64,000 nt of DNA from Citrobacter amalonaticus (GTDB lineage Bacteria > Pseudomonadota > Gammaproteobacteria > Enterobacterales > Enterobacteriaceae): assembly GCF_002918555.1 (NCBI RefSeq), contig NZ_PQMB01000003.1, forward strand, positions 491 through 64,490, given 5' to 3'. Shown here in pieces: positions 1-10,484 of this stretch. The notes below the pieces were generated by a model. The model saw only the letters and a list, made by a program, of their open reading frames with translations. It searched no databases and had not been told where the DNA came from. The translations under genes and the position numbers were made by a program. Positions within the stretch are counted from its first letter, which is position 1; every line of letters starts with the position of its first letter.

Positions 1-19
1 TGCCGTTGTTCCGTGTCAG

Positions 20-80
20 TGGAGGCGCATTATAGGGAGTTATTTCAGGCTGACAAGCCTAAAATACGAAAAAACAATCA
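20..80 (-). promoter_or_regulatory. rrn P1-type ribosomal RNA operon promoter
   Basis: On the minus strand a TTGTCA -35 (51-56) and a perfect TATAAT -10 (29-34) are separated by 16 bp, followed by the GC-rich discriminator GCGCCTCC typical of stringently controlled rrn P1 promoters. AT-rich sequence upstream of the -35 (57-80) fits an UP element. In E. coli an rRNA operon lies downstream of clpB in this orientation, so transcription should run off the left edge into 16S rRNA. The rRNA itself is outside the window. Confidence 0.85.
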
Positions 81-137
81 ACTGCTCACTTTCCAGGCAA
101 AACATCGTTTAAAGCGGCTATTGCGCCTGGTTTTTAA

Positions 138-163
138 ACAAAAAAGGCCCCTGACGGGGCCGT
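138..163 (-). terminator. clpB rho-independent terminator
   Basis: A GGCCCC/GGGGCC stem (146-161, loop TGAC) is followed on the minus strand by a run of Ts. It lies just after the clpB stop codon and separates clpB from the rrn promoter. Confidence 0.85.
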
Positions 164-181
164 TATTTATTTCATGCGGGT

Positions 182-2755
182 TTACTGAACAGCAACAATC
201 CGATCGCCGTTAGATTCAAGGCGAATTGTTTTGCCTGGAATCAGCTCTCCAGACAGAATTTGCTGCGCCAGCGGGTTTTCAATCTGCTGCTGGATTGCAC
301 GTTTCAATGGACGCGCCCCATACACCGGATCATAGCCATTTGCACTCAGCAGTTTCAGCGCTTCGTCGGAAATGTGGATTTCATAACCACGCTCTTCCAG
401 ACGTTTGTACAGACGCTGCAGCTGGATCTGCGCAATAGAAGCAATGTGTTGTTCACCAAGTGGATGGAACACCACCACTTCATCTATACGGTTGATGAAT
501 TCCGGACGGAAGCTGTGGCTCACAACGCCCAGCACCAGCTCTTTCATATGGCTGTAATCCAGCTCGCCGAAACGCTCCTGAATCAAATCGGAACCCAGGT
601 TAGAAGTCATAATGACCACCGTATTACGGAAGTCGACCGTTCTCCCCTGCCCGTCAGTCAGGCGTCCATCATCCAGCACCTGTAAAAGAATGTTGAACAC
701 GTCAGGGTGCGCTTTTTCAACTTCATCTAACAAAATGACAGAATAAGGACGACGGCGAACAGCTTCTGTCAGGTAACCCCCTTCTTCATAGCCCACATAT
801 CCTGGAGGCGCCCCGACCAGACGAGATACAGAGTGTTTCTCCATAAACTCAGACATGTCGATACGAACCATTGCGTCATCACTATCAAACATAAAGTTTG
901 CCAGCGCTTTACACAGTTCGGTTTTACCTACCCCGGTAGGCCCAAGGAACAGGAAGGAACCGATGGGACGATTCGGATCGGCCAGACCAGCACGACTACG
1001 GCGGATAGCGTTCGATACTGCTTCAACAGCTTCATTCTGCCCAATCACGCGGCTATGCAGTTCCTGCTCCATACGCAGCAGTTTTTCACGCTCGCCTTCG
1101 AGCATTCTGGCAACCGGGATACCCGTCCAGCGTGCCAGCACTTCAGCAATTTCCGCATCTGTCACTTTATTACGCAGCAGACGCATAGTTTTACCTTCAG
1201 ACTGGGTGGCCGCTTCCAATTGTTTTTCCAGTTCCGGAATTTTTCCGTACTGCAGTTCGGACATCCGCGCCAGGTCACCGACACGGCGTGCCTGCTCAAT
1301 GGCGATCTTCGCCTGCTCCAGCTCAGCTTTAATGGTTTGCGTACCAGAGAGTGACGCTTTCTCTGCTTTCCACTCTTCTTCTAACTCGGAGTACTGACGT
1401 TCTTTGTCATCCAGCTCTTCGTTAAGCATATCGAGACGTTTTTTACTCGCTTCATCTGACTCTTTCATCAACGCCTGCTGCTCCAGTTTGAGCTGGATGA
1501 TACGGCGGTCGAGTCTGTCCAGCTCTTCCGGTTTAGAGTCAATCTGCATACGAATGCTGGATGCCGCTTCATCGATAAGGTCGATGGCCTTATCCGGCAA
1601 CTGGCGGTCGGCAATGTAGCGGTGAGACAGTGTCGCTGCCGCTACAATCGCCGGGTCGGTTATCTGCACATGGTGGTGCAGTTCATAACGCTCTTTCAGA
1701 CCACGCAGAATAGCGATGGTATCTTCCACTGAGGGTTCAGCCACAAACACTTTCTGGAAACGACGTTCCAGCGCCGCATCTTTTTCGATGTACTGGCGAT
1801 ATTCATCCAGCGTCGTGGCCCCCACGCAGTGCAGTTCACCGCGTGCCAGCGCCGGTTTCAGCATGTTCCCGGCGTCCATTGCGCCATCGGCTTTACCCGC
1901 CCCAACCATGGTATGCAGCTCATCAATAAACAGGATGACATTGCCTTCCTGTTTCGAGAGATCGTTTAACACGCCTTTCAGACGTTCTTCAAATTCACCA
2001 CGATATTTCGCCCCGGCCACCAGCGACCCCATATCCAGCGCCAGAACACGGCGGCCTTTTAAGCCTTCCGGTACTTCGCCGTTAATGATTCGCTGCGCCA
2101 GCCCTTCAACAATTGCCGTTTTACCGACACCAGGCTCACCGATTAACACCGGGTTGTTTTTAGTACGACGTTGCAGTACCTGAATGGTGCGACGGATTTC
2201 TTCGTCACGGCCAATAACCGGATCGAGTTTGCCCTGTTCGGCACGCTCGGTCAGATCGACCGTATATTTTTTCAGGGCCTGACGTTGATCTTCTGCCCCT
2301 TGATCGTTCACGCTTTCACCTCCGCGCATTTGTTCAATTGCCTGAGTGATATTGGCGGTTGTCGCCCCCACTGATTTCAGCAAATCGGGCAGTGTGCCAC
2401 GAGACTCAAGCGCCGCCAGAACGAAAAGTTCCGACGAAATAAAGTTGTCCCCACGTTTTTGCGCCAGCTTGTCGCAAAGATTCAGCACGCGCATCAGATC
2501 CTGAGACGGCTGTACGTCGCCGCCGGTGCCTTCCACCTGCGGTAAACGGCTCAGCGCCTGATCGATGGCGGTGCGTAACTGACCAGCATTAATGCCGGCG
2601 GACGTTAATAAAGGACGTACCGATCCCCCTTCCTGATTCAGCAAGGCGCTCATTAAATGAAGAGGTTCGATGAATTGGTTGTCGTGCCCCAGTGCAAGCG
2701 ACTGGGCATCGGCAAGAGCAAGCTGGAATTTATTAGTAAGACGATCCAGACGCAT
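182..2755 (-). CDS. clpB: ClpB, AAA+ protein disaggregase
   Basis: Hexameric cytoplasmic ATPase that, with DnaK/DnaJ/GrpE, pulls apart heat-induced protein aggregates. The order is Clp N domain (about 1-145), first AAA+ module with Walker A GEPGVGKT and Walker B FIDELH, the long coiled-coil middle domain (about 400-530), and second AAA+ module with GPTGVGKT and LLDEVEKAH. The start MRLDRL was chosen because it follows the strong ribosome site GGGAGGAG and gives 857 residues, the E. coli length; an in-frame start four codons earlier lacks such a site. In E. coli an internal start also yields a shorter form; I did not verify that here. Expression is from a sigma-32 promoter just upstream. Confidence 0.98.
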   Translation of the reverse strand: MRLDRLTNKFQLALADAQSLALGHDNQFIEPLHLMSALLNQEGGSVRPLLTSAGINAGQLRTAIDQALSRLPQVEGTGGDVQPSQDLMRVLNLCDKLAQKRGDNFISSELFVLAALESRGTLPDLLKSVGATTANITQAIEQMRGGESVNDQGAEDQRQALKKYTVDLTERAEQGKLDPVIGRDEEIRRTIQVLQRRTKNNPVLIGEPGVGKTAIVEGLAQRIINGEVPEGLKGRRVLALDMGSLVAGAKYRGEFEERLKGVLNDLSKQEGNVILFIDELHTMVGAGKADGAMDAGNMLKPALARGELHCVGATTLDEYRQYIEKDAALERRFQKVFVAEPSVEDTIAILRGLKERYELHHHVQITDPAIVAAATLSHRYIADRQLPDKAIDLIDEAASSIRMQIDSKPEELDRLDRRIIQLKLEQQALMKESDEASKKRLDMLNEELDDKERQYSELEEEWKAEKASLSGTQTIKAELEQAKIAIEQARRVGDLARMSELQYGKIPELEKQLEAATQSEGKTMRLLRNKVTDAEIAEVLARWTGIPVARMLEGEREKLLRMEQELHSRVIGQNEAVEAVSNAIRRSRAGLADPNRPIGSFLFLGPTGVGKTELCKALANFMFDSDDAMVRIDMSEFMEKHSVSRLVGAPPGYVGYEEGGYLTEAVRRRPYSVILLDEVEKAHPDVFNILLQVLDDGRLTDGQGRTVDFRNTVVIMTSNLGSDLIQERFGELDYSHMKELVLGVVSHSFRPEFINRIDEVVVFHPLGEQHIASIAQIQLQRLYKRLEERGYEIHISDEALKLLSANGYDPVYGARPLKRAIQQQIENPLAQQILSGELIPGKTIRLESNGDRIVAVQ

Positions 2756-2793
2756 AACTCCTCCCATAACAGGTCAAAATTGCTACTGGAGAT

Positions 2794-2822
2794 TAAATGA
2801 GGTCATCCCTCAATTATTCAAG
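2794..2822 (-). promoter_or_regulatory. sigma-32 heat-shock promoter of clpB
   Basis: The minus strand carries CTTGAA (2817-2822) and CCTCATTTA (2794-2802) separated by 14 bp, close to the sigma-32 consensus CTTGAA-N14-CCCCATnTA. It sits about 40 bp before the clpB start, as expected for a heat-shock gene. Confidence 0.8.
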
Positions 2823-2884
2823 GTTAATGACCTGAATTATGTGAAAAGAAAACGACGCGTACCGGATCGTCTTGATTCTATAGG

Positions 2885-3616
2885 TTATATCAGCCAAATA
2901 AAACTTGCCATACGACCGGTAGTCTTGTCGCGACGATAAGAGAAGAACATCTCACTTTCGCTAAACGTGCAGCGATCCCCTCCATAGATGTGCTCAACAC
3001 CAACATTCGTCAGCCGTTGGCGCGCAAGTAGATAAATATCCGCCAGATATTTATCACCACGCGGCACAAAAGCCTGGTGAGCTTTTTCATCTTTCGCGAT
3101 GAACGCTTCGCGCACTTCCGGCCCTACTTCAAACGCATCAGGGCCAATCGCCGGACCTAACCAGGCAATAATGTTTTCAGGTTTATCGGCAAAGCAAGCG
3201 AGAGTCTCTTCCAGTACACCTTCACATAATCCGCGCCAGCCCGCATGGGCCGCCGCCACTTCCGTCCCCGCACGATTGCAAAACAGCACAGGCAGACAGT
3301 CCGCCGTCATCACCGCGCAAACGGTGCCCGGCGTATTACTGTACGAAGCATCCGCACGTTTGGAGGCATAAGGTTCACCGATAAGTTTCAGCACATCCTT
3401 ACCATGAACCTGTTCGAGCCAGACAGGTTTTGAAGGCAAATTTCCCGCAGCAAACAGTCGTTTGCGGTTCTCTTCCACATGTTCAGGGTTATCGCCACAG
3501 TGGGCGCCCAGATTCAGTGAGTCATAAGGCGGTAAACTCACACCGCCAGTACGGGTGGAACTGCACGCCGCCACACCTTGCGGCAACGGCCACTGCGGGA
3601 CAATCAGCTTACTCAT
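2885..3616 (-). CDS. pgeF: PgeF/YfiH, laccase-domain purine nucleoside phosphorylase-like protein
   Basis: Laccase-domain cytosolic protein of 243 residues, the usual length. Members are described as acting on purine nucleosides, and the E. coli protein is linked to quality control of peptidoglycan precursors. Visible family signatures are TADCLPV, HAGWRG and DRCTFS, which supply the metal-binding His/Cys residues. Its start overlaps the rluD stop by 4 bp (ATGA), so the two are co-translated. The pairing rluD-pgeF-clpB is conserved in enterobacteria. Family is certain; the physiological role is from literature knowledge. Confidence 0.93.
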   Translation of the reverse strand: MSKLIVPQWPLPQGVAACSSTRTGGVSLPPYDSLNLGAHCGDNPEHVEENRKRLFAAGNLPSKPVWLEQVHGKDVLKLIGEPYASKRADASYSNTPGTVCAVMTADCLPVLFCNRAGTEVAAAHAGWRGLCEGVLEETLACFADKPENIIAWLGPAIGPDAFEVGPEVREAFIAKDEKAHQAFVPRGDKYLADIYLLARQRLTNVGVEHIYGGDRCTFSESEMFFSYRRDKTTGRMASFIWLI

Positions 3617-4593
3617 AACCAGTCCACTTCATCCTTATGCTCTTCAAAATCAGTGCGCATCACTTCAATAAGTTTCACCATATCCTGTGGAATTGGCGCA
3701 TGCCATTCCATTTCGATACCAGAGACCGGGTGATACAGACGCAGCATAGTGGCATGCAGTGCCTGACGGTCAAACTGACGCAGCGTGGAGATGAATTCGT
3801 CTGATGCCCCTTTTGGTGGACGAGGACGGCCGCCATAGACCTGATCCCCCACCAGCGGGTGTGTGATATGCGCCATGTGCACGCGGATCTGGTGCGTACG
3901 TCCGGTCTCCAGACGCAACCGCAGACGCGTGTGCACACGGAAATGTTCCATAATGCGATAGTGGGTCACCGCAGGTTTCCCCATCGGATGTACCGACATA
4001 TGGGTACGCTTGGTCGGATGGCGGCTGATTGGTTCATCCACCGTACCGCCCGCCGTCATATGCCCAATAGCCACTGCTTCATATTCACGGGTGATTTCAC
4101 GCAGCTGCAAAGACTCCACCAGACGCGTTTGCGCCGGAACGGTTTTCGCCACCACCATCAATCCCGTTGTGTCCTTATCCAGACGATGCACAATACCCGC
4201 ACGTGGAACGTCAGCAATTGGTGGATAGTAATGCAGCAGCGCGTTCAGCACCGTACCATCCGGATTACCCGCACCAGGATGTACAACTAAATCGCGCGGT
4301 TTGTTGATAACAAGGATATCGTCATCTTCGTAAACGATATCCAGCGGGATATCCTGCGGTTCAAAGCGAATATCTTCATCAATCTCCGCATCAATGGCAA
4401 CCTGTTCGCCGCCCAATACCTTTTCTTTCGGTTTATCGCAAAGTTTTCCGTTGACCAGCACTCGCTGATCGAGGATCCATTCTTTTATTCGCGAACGTGA
4501 ATAATCCGGGAACATTTCGGCCAAAGCCTGATCTAAGCGTTGACCGAGTTGTTTTTCGGACACCGTTGCGGTGAGTTGTACTCGTTGTGCCAT
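3613..4593 (-). CDS. rluD: RluD, 23S rRNA pseudouridine synthase (U1911/1915/1917)
   Basis: Modifies three uridines in helix 69 of 23S rRNA during late assembly of the large subunit. An S4 RNA-binding domain occupies about residues 18-80, followed by the RluA-type catalytic domain with the catalytic Asp in HRLDKDTTGLMV. The length of 326 residues equals the E. coli protein. It is transcribed divergently from bamD with about 130 bp between, and overlaps pgeF by 4 bp. Confidence 0.97.
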   Translation of the reverse strand: MAQRVQLTATVSEKQLGQRLDQALAEMFPDYSRSRIKEWILDQRVLVNGKLCDKPKEKVLGGEQVAIDAEIDEDIRFEPQDIPLDIVYEDDDILVINKPRDLVVHPGAGNPDGTVLNALLHYYPPIADVPRAGIVHRLDKDTTGLMVVAKTVPAQTRLVESLQLREITREYEAVAIGHMTAGGTVDEPISRHPTKRTHMSVHPMGKPAVTHYRIMEHFRVHTRLRLRLETGRTHQIRVHMAHITHPLVGDQVYGGRPRPPKGASDEFISTLRQFDRQALHATMLRLYHPVSGIEMEWHAPIPQDMVKLIEVMRTDFEEHKDEVDWL

Positions 4594-4724
4594 ATACAGC
4601 TTCTTCGTTTAACGTTGGGTTTTACGGCTTTGCCGTTTAATATAGTGTGCTATTGTAGCTGGTCTTAACCGGGAGCAGGAACAGAGAATCTCCCGTAAAA
4701 CATTTTGAGGAAAGTCAAAACGTC

Positions 4725-5462
4725 ATGACGCGCATGAAATATCTGGTGGCAGCAGCCACGTTGAGCCTGTTTTTGGCGGGTTGCTCTGGTTCAAAGGAAG
4801 AGGTACCCGATAATCCACCAAATGAAATTTACGCGACTGCTCAGCAAAAGCTGCAGGACGGTAACTGGAAACAGGCAATAACGCAATTGGAAGCGTTGGA
4901 TAACCGCTATCCATTTGGGCCGTATTCTCAGCAGGTGCAGCTGGATCTCATCTACGCCTACTATAAAAACGCCGATCTGCCGTTAGCTCAGGCCGCTATC
5001 GATCGTTTTATGCGTCTTAACCCGACTCATCCTAATATTGATTATGTCATGTATATGCGTGGCCTGACCAATATGGCGTTAGATGACAGCGCGCTGCAGG
5101 GCTTTTTTGGCGTCGATCGTAGCGATCGCGATCCGCAACACGCACGCGCGGCGTTCAATGACTTCTCGAAGCTGGTGCGCGGCTATCCGAACAGCCAGTA
5201 CACCACGGACGCCACTAAACGTCTGGTCTTCCTGAAAGATCGTCTGGCGAAGTATGAATATTCCGTTGCGGATTATTACACCGCACGTGGTGCATGGGTT
5301 GCCGTGGTAAACCGTGTGGAAGGCATGCTGCGTGACTTCCCGGATACGCAGGCAACGCGTGATGCACTGCCGCTGATGGAGAATGCTTACCGTCAGATGC
5401 AGATGACCACCCAGGCTGAAAAAGTAGCGAAGATCATTGCCGCTAACAGCAGTAATACCTGA
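4725..5462 (+). CDS. bamD: BamD, essential lipoprotein of the outer membrane beta-barrel assembly machine
   Basis: Periplasmic lipoprotein that joins BamA, C and E in folding outer membrane proteins. It has a type II signal peptide with the lipobox LAGC near residue 19, followed by tetratricopeptide repeats over the rest of the 245 residues. GAGGAA lies upstream of the ATG. A perfect hairpin terminator follows directly, so it is a single-gene unit. The complex partner BamE is encoded at 22.5 kb in the same window. Confidence 0.97.
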   Translation: MTRMKYLVAAATLSLFLAGCSGSKEEVPDNPPNEIYATAQQKLQDGNWKQAITQLEALDNRYPFGPYSQQVQLDLIYAYYKNADLPLAQAAIDRFMRLNPTHPNIDYVMYMRGLTNMALDDSALQGFFGVDRSDRDPQHARAAFNDFSKLVRGYPNSQYTTDATKRLVFLKDRLAKYEYSVADYYTARGAWVAVVNRVEGMLRDFPDTQATRDALPLMENAYRQMQMTTQAEKVAKIIAANSSNT

Positions 5463-5479
5463 TCCACCAACAAACGTGA

Positions 5480-5507
5480 AACGGCAGCCCATGGGCTGCC
5501 GTTTTTA
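5480..5507 (+). terminator. bamD terminator
   Basis: A perfect 20-base palindrome (stem 5482-5501, CGGCAGCCCA and its complement) is followed by TTTTTAT just after the bamD stop. Confidence 0.9.
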
Positions 5508-5653
5508 TATCCGTTTCGTCATGCTACTGAACAGGTTTCAGTACAACACATCCCATCAAATATGGCTCCCTTTGCGCAATACCTCAAGGAAAACATCACC
5601 TCTTCCTGCGATTCCTCACAAAAAGGTTACCTTGACAAAAAGTGACAAAACAA

Positions 5654-6071
<418 letters not shown>

Positions 6072-6094
6072 TCCCTTACATTGAGTGTATCGCC

Positions 6095-6118
6095 AACGCG
6101 CCTTCGGGCGCGTTTTTT
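6095..6118 (+). terminator. raiA terminator
   Basis: A stem AACGCGCC/GGGCGCGTT with a TTC loop is followed by six Ts, 24 bp after the raiA stop. Confidence 0.88.
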
Positions 6119-6174
6119 GTTGACAGGGTGAAAACAGTACGGGTACTTTACTAGCTCTGCCACAGGAAACTAAA

Positions 6175-6222
6175 ATGAAACTAACGCCGTTTTTCTTCGC
6201 ATTCTTTTTTACCTTCCCCTGA
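6175..6222 (+). CDS. pheL: PheL, phenylalanine leader peptide
   Basis: A 15-residue leader peptide, MKLTPFFFAFFFTFP, with seven phenylalanine codons. Ribosome speed over these codons decides whether the downstream attenuator forms, coupling pheA expression to charged tRNA-Phe. AGGAAAC precedes the ATG. The peptide differs slightly from that of E. coli at residues 3-5 but keeps the Phe run. Confidence 0.95.
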   Translation: MKLTPFFFAFFFTFP

Positions 6223-6269
6223 ATGGGAGGCGTTTCGTCGTGTGAAAAAGAATGCGAAGACGAACAATA

Positions 6270-6298
6270 AGGCCTCCCACACCGGGGGGCCTTTTTTA
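6270..6298 (+). terminator. pheA attenuator terminator
   Basis: A GGCCTCCC stem pairs with GGGGGGCC, followed by six Ts, between pheL and pheA. The repeated CCTCCC and GGGAGG blocks at 6224-6230 and 6271-6290 allow alternative antiterminator pairing, the classical Phe attenuation switch. Confidence 0.9.
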
Positions 6299-6321
6299 TT
6301 GATAACAAGAAAGGCAACACT

Positions 6322-7482
6322 ATGACATCGGAAAATCCATTACTGGCGCTGCGCGATAAGATCAGCACGCTGGATGCAAAATTGCTGGAGCTACTGGCAG
6401 AGCGTCGTGAGCTGGCCGAGGAGGTGGGTAAAGCAAAATTACTTTCTCACCGTCCGGTTCGTGATATCGACCGTGAACGCGACCTGCTGGACAGACTGAT
6501 TCAGCTTGGTAAAACACATCATCTGGATGCGCACTACATCACCCGTTTATTCCAGCTCATTATCGAAGATTCCGTTCTCACCCAGCAGGCGCTGCTCCAG
6601 CAGCACCTGAATAAAATCAACCCGCACTCCGCGCGCGTGGCTTTCCTGGGGCCAAAAGGTTCTTATTCACACCTTGCCGCCCGCCAGTATGCCGCTCGTC
6701 ACTTCGAACAGTTTATAGAAAGCGGCTGTGCAAAATTTGCCGATATTTTTAACCAGGTCGAAACCGGACAGGCGGACTACGCGGTGGTGCCGATTGAAAA
6801 CACCAGTTCGGGTGGTATTAACGACGTTTACGACCTGTTGCAGCATACCAGCCTTTCCATTGTGGGTGAGATGACCATTGCTATCGATCACTGCATGCTT
6901 GTCTCCGGCACCACGGATCTGGAGACGATTGAAACGGTATACAGCCACCCACAACCATTCCAGCAATGCAGTAAATTTCTCAATCGCTATCCGCACTGGA
7001 AAATTGAATATACCGAAAGCACGTCAGCCGCGATGGAAAAAGTCGCGCAGGCAAACACCCCACGTGTGGCGGCGCTTGGCAGTGAAGCTGGCGGTATGCT
7101 GTATGGATTGCAGGTATTAGAACGCATTGAGGCCAACCAGTCACAAAACATTACCCGCTTTATTGTGCTGGCACGTAAGGCGATCAATGTCTCCGACCAG
7201 GTTCCGGCGAAAACCACCCTGCTGATGGCAACCGGTCAACAGGCTGGCGCACTGGTGGAAGCGTTACTGGTACTGCGTAATCACAACCTGATTATGACAA
7301 AGCTGGAGTCACGTCCGATTCATGGTAATCCGTGGGAAGAGATGTTTTATCTCGACATCCAGGCCAACCTGGAATCACCGGAAATGCAAAAGGCTTTGAA
7401 GGAGCTGGGCGAAATCACCCGTTCGATGAAAGTACTGGGCTGCTATCCCAGCGAGAATGTGGTACCGGTGGATCCGAGCTAA
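6322..7482 (+). CDS. pheA: PheA, chorismate mutase/prephenate dehydratase
   Basis: Bifunctional cytosolic enzyme of phenylalanine synthesis: chorismate to prephenate to phenylpyruvate. The N-terminal AroQ-type mutase covers about residues 1-95, the dehydratase about 105-285 (with ENTSSGG and VPIENT signatures), and a C-terminal ACT domain with [11 protein letters not shown] binds Phe for feedback inhibition. The length of 386 residues is standard. It is controlled by the pheL attenuator and ends in a terminator shared with convergent tyrA. Confidence 0.98.
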   Translation: MTSENPLLALRDKISTLDAKLLELLAERRELAEEVGKAKLLSHRPVRDIDRERDLLDRLIQLGKTHHLDAHYITRLFQLIIEDSVLTQQALLQQHLNKINPHSARVAFLGPKGSYSHLAARQYAARHFEQFIESGCAKFADIFNQVETGQADYAVVPIENTSSGGINDVYDLLQHTSLSIVGEMTIAIDHCMLVSGTTDLETIETVYSHPQPFQQCSKFLNRYPHWKIEYTESTSAAMEKVAQANTPRVAALGSEAGGMLYGLQVLERIEANQSQNITRFIVLARKAINVSDQVPAKTTLLMATGQQAGALVEALLVLRNHNLIMTKLESRPIHGNPWEEMFYLDIQANLESPEMQKALKELGEITRSMKVLGCYPSENVVPVDPS

Positions 7483-7486
7483 AACC

Positions 7487-7517
7487 AAAAAAGCCAGTGG
7501 AATACACTGGCTTTTCT
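7487..7517. terminator. Bidirectional terminator between pheA and tyrA
   Basis: AAAAGCCAGTG pairs with CACTGGCTTTT with A-runs and T-runs on either side, so it can stop transcription from both convergent genes. Confidence 0.85.
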
Positions 7518-7534
7518 CATTACCGCGAATGAAA

Positions 7535-8656
7535 TCAGGGGCGACTATCGTTAGCCTGACGCAACAACACCCGGCTTTCGCTCTGAAAGCGTTTGGCGTA
7601 ATCACCAAACCAGTGCTCAACCTTACGGAAGCTGTCGATAAAGGCCTGCTTGTCTCCCTGCTCCAGTAAACCAATCGCCTCGCCAAAACGCTTATAATAA
7701 CGCTTAATCAGCGCCAGATTACTCTCTGACGACATAATGATATCGGCATAAAGCTGCGGATCCTGAGCAAACAGGCGTCCGACCATCGCCAGCTCCAGGC
7801 GGTAGATAGGTGAAGAGAGCGCCAACAGTTGCTCCAGCTGGACATTCTCTTCAGCCAGATGCAAACCATAAGCAAACGTCGCAAAGTGGCGCAATGCCTG
7901 GATAAACGCCATATTCTGATCGTGCTCAACGGCGCTGATCCGATGCAACCGCGCTCCCCAGACCTGAATTTGCTCCAGGAACCACTGATACGCTTCCGGC
8001 TGACGCCCGTCACACCAGACTACCACCTGTTTAGCCAGGCTACCGCTGTCCGGTCCAAACATTGGATGTAGCCCGACTACCGGGCCATCATGAGCATTCA
8101 GCATAGCCTGCAACGGTCCATTTTTTACCGACGCCAAATCGACCAGAATACAGTCGGACGGCAAACGCGGTAGTCTGGCGATGACCTGTTCGGTAACGTG
8201 GATTGGCACGCTGACAATCACCATACCGGCATCTGCGACAATCTCTTCAGCGCGCTCCCAATCCTGCTGTTCAAGAATACGCACCTGATAACCAGACAGC
8301 GTGAGCATTTTTTCGAACAAGCGCCCCATCTGACCAGCGCCCCCCACGATAACTACCGGGCGCAGAGAAGGGCAAAGCGTCTTAAACCCTTTGTCGTTTT
8401 CACTGGAGTACGATTCACGCATAACCCGGCGTAATACATCCTCAATCAGATCCGGTGGTACGCCGAGAGTTTCCGCCTCCGCCCGGCGCGATGCCAGCAT
8501 TGACGCTTCGCGCTCAGGAACATAAATCGGCAGTCCAAAGCGGCTTTTTACTTCGCCAACTTTGGCAACCAGCGTCAGGCGCTTAGCCAGGAGTTCCAGC
8601 AGCGCCTTATCCACTTCATCAATTTGATCGCGTAACGCGGTCAACTCAGCAACCAT
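7535..8656 (-). CDS. tyrA: TyrA, chorismate mutase/prephenate dehydrogenase
   Basis: Bifunctional enzyme of tyrosine synthesis: chorismate to prephenate, then NAD-dependent oxidative decarboxylation to 4-hydroxyphenylpyruvate. The AroQ mutase domain is at about 1-90 and the dehydrogenase Rossmann domain starts at [10 protein letters not shown] near residue 101. The 373-residue length uses the ATG preceded by AAGAGGTG, not the GTG one codon earlier. It lies 10 bp after aroF in the tyrosine operon controlled by TyrR. Confidence 0.97.
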   Translation of the reverse strand: MVAELTALRDQIDEVDKALLELLAKRLTLVAKVGEVKSRFGLPIYVPEREASMLASRRAEAETLGVPPDLIEDVLRRVMRESYSSENDKGFKTLCPSLRPVVIVGGAGQMGRLFEKMLTLSGYQVRILEQQDWERAEEIVADAGMVIVSVPIHVTEQVIARLPRLPSDCILVDLASVKNGPLQAMLNAHDGPVVGLHPMFGPDSGSLAKQVVVWCDGRQPEAYQWFLEQIQVWGARLHRISAVEHDQNMAFIQALRHFATFAYGLHLAEENVQLEQLLALSSPIYRLELAMVGRLFAQDPQLYADIIMSSESNLALIKRYYKRFGEAIGLLEQGDKQAFIDSFRKVEHWFGDYAKRFQSESRVLLRQANDSRP

Positions 8657-8666
8657 CACTCACCTC

Positions 8667-9737
8667 TTAAGCCAGGCGCGCCGCCAACTGGCCATTCAAA
8701 TCTTTATTAATTTCGCTCAGCAGCGCATCCGTCATTTCCCAGCTGATGCAGGCATCAGTAACAGACACACCGTATTTCATTTCGCTGCGCGGCTGCTCTG
8801 AAGACTGATTGCCTTCATGAATATTACTTTCAATCATCAAACCAATGATCGAGCGGTTGCCGTCTTTGATTTGCGCCACTACGGACTCAGCCACTGCGGG
8901 CTGACGGCGGTAATCTTTATTGGAATTACCATGACTGCAATCTACCATCAGTGAAGGTCGCAGCCCTGCCTGCTCCATCTCTTTTTCACACTGTGCAACA
9001 TCTGCCGGGCTGTAGTTTGGCGCTTTCCCGCCGCGCAGGATAACATGGCCGTCCGGGTTACCCTGGGTTTGCAATAGCGCAACCTGCCCCGCCTGGTTGA
9101 TCCCAACAAAGCGGTGCGACTGTGCTGCCGCGCGCATGGCGTTAATCGCTGTCGCCAGACTGCCGTCGGTACCGTTTTTAAAGCCGACCGGCATTGACAG
9201 ACCAGACGCCATTTCACGGTGCGTTTGCGACTCTGTAGTACGTGCACCAATCGCTGACCAGCTAAACAGATCGCCAAGGTATTGTGGGCTATTGGGATCC
9301 AGCGCTTCTGTCGCCAGCGGCAGCCCCATATTCACCAGTTCAAGCAGCAGCTGACGCGCAATTTTCAGGCCTGCTTCTACGTCAAAGGAGCCATCCATAT
9401 GGGGATCGTTAATTAACCCTTTCCAGCCGACGGTGGTACGGGGTTTTTCAAAATAGACGCGCATCACCAGATAGAGGCTATCGCTGACCTCTGCTGCCAG
9501 GGCTTTAAATCGACGAGCGTACTCAAGAGCCGTTTCAGGATCGTGGATGGAGCACGGACCACACACCACCAACAGACGCGGATCGCGGCCAGCAATGATG
9601 TCAGAAATGGTTTTGCGCGACAGCGCTATTTGCTCCTCTTGCGCCAGGCTCAGCGGGAATTCCGCTTTCAGCTGTTCCGGAGTCAGCAGAACCTGTTCGT
9701 CGGTAATATGTACGTTATTCAGCGCGTCTTTTTGCAT
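8667..9737 (-). CDS. aroF: AroF, tyrosine-sensitive DAHP synthase
   Basis: First enzyme of the shikimate pathway, joining phosphoenolpyruvate and erythrose 4-phosphate; this isozyme is inhibited by tyrosine. The 356 residues form the class I TIM barrel with VCGPCSIHDPE, GSDGTDG-type phosphate loop (KNGTDGS) and DCSHGNS near the C-terminus. First gene of aroF-tyrA. Two TyrR-box-like sequences lie upstream, which, with the paired tyrA, identifies the isozyme rather than AroG or AroH. Confidence 0.97.
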   Translation of the reverse strand: MQKDALNNVHITDEQVLLTPEQLKAEFPLSLAQEEQIALSRKTISDIIAGRDPRLLVVCGPCSIHDPETALEYARRFKALAAEVSDSLYLVMRVYFEKPRTTVGWKGLINDPHMDGSFDVEAGLKIARQLLLELVNMGLPLATEALDPNSPQYLGDLFSWSAIGARTTESQTHREMASGLSMPVGFKNGTDGSLATAINAMRAAAQSHRFVGINQAGQVALLQTQGNPDGHVILRGGKAPNYSPADVAQCEKEMEQAGLRPSLMVDCSHGNSNKDYRRQPAVAESVVAQIKDGNRSIIGLMIESNIHEGNQSSEQPRSEMKYGVSVTDACISWEMTDALLSEINKDLNGQLAARLA

Positions 9738-9830
9738 GATGGCGATCCTGTTTTAGCTCGTTTGCGATAGTTTTCCTCAGTGAGGATGGCGTAACGATAA
9801 CACAACGAGTAAAGATTTCAATCCATAATC

Positions 9831-9848
9831 CGTAAATAATAATTTACA
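9831..9848 (-). promoter_or_regulatory. TyrR box upstream of aroF
   Basis: CGTAAA-N6-TTTACA matches the TyrR box consensus TGTAAA-N6-TTTACA at 11 of 12 arm positions, about 95 bp before the aroF start. Confidence 0.75.
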
Positions 9849-9883
9849 TAAATCAATTTTATCGCCAATTTAGCCTATTGTTT

Positions 9884-9901
9884 CGTACACTTAAATTTAC
9901 A
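9884..9901 (-). promoter_or_regulatory. Second, weaker TyrR box upstream of aroF
   Basis: CGTACA-N6-TTTACA resembles the TyrR box at 10 of 12 positions and is offset 53 bp from the first (about five helical turns), consistent with cooperative repression. Confidence 0.55.
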
Positions 9902-9951
9902 GATTTTTTAACACAACCGGCTATGCTTTGAAAAACACGAAGGAACAAACA

Positions 9952-10326
9952 ATGAAGCGAATCATCAGCACGATAATGATGTTATTTCTCAGTGGATGTC
10001 AGATCGACCCTTATACCTACTCACCCAACTGGACAGGCACTGACTGGTATGATGCCGGTATTGAGGATGCCATTGCCGGTTTTGCGGTTAAAGATAATGA
10101 GATGCTGGCCGATATGTTTAACGACCCGGACGTCAATCGGGAGCAATATCTGAAGGGGTATACGGAAGGACAGAGGAAAACCTGCCAACAAGATTTTGCG
10201 TATGCCAGAGGCCTGACCGGGAAAACATTTCCCGCCAGCTGCGATACCGTAGAAAACACTCGTCAGTTGCGCGAGGCATGGCAAAAAGGGGCTGATGAAA
10301 ATGCTGCATCAACACGACTGAATTAA
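9952..10326 (+). CDS. yfiL: YfiL, DUF2799-type lipoprotein
   Basis: Small predicted lipoprotein of unknown function, 124 residues. The signal peptide ends in the lipobox LSGC at about residue 17, after which the mature protein is rich in Trp, Tyr and Asp (YDAGIEDA, YLKGYTEGQR) in the style of DUF2799. AAGGA precedes the chosen ATG; an upstream ATG would add eight residues without a ribosome site. Divergent from aroF and upstream of yfiR, as in E. coli. Confidence 0.85.
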   Translation: MKRIISTIMMLFLSGCQIDPYTYSPNWTGTDWYDAGIEDAIAGFAVKDNEMLADMFNDPDVNREQYLKGYTEGQRKTCQQDFAYARGLTGKTFPASCDTVENTRQLREAWQKGADENAASTRLN

Positions 10327-10484
10327 TGTAGTAACCAAAAGTCAATATCACATAAGATTTAACTGAACATATGCATATTAACGCACCTGGTATAATGACG
10401 GTTTATCAAAATAATGGTATTTTGCTGCAAACAATCAAGGATGTATTTTGATGCTTTACGACCGTAGCTGGTGAGGACCCGTTA

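Noticed and set aside
2756..2884. Small RNA between clpB and pgeF, as annotated in some E. coli maps
   Set aside because: I could not recognise a promoter, terminator and structure of its own; the stretch is explained by the clpB sigma-32 promoter.
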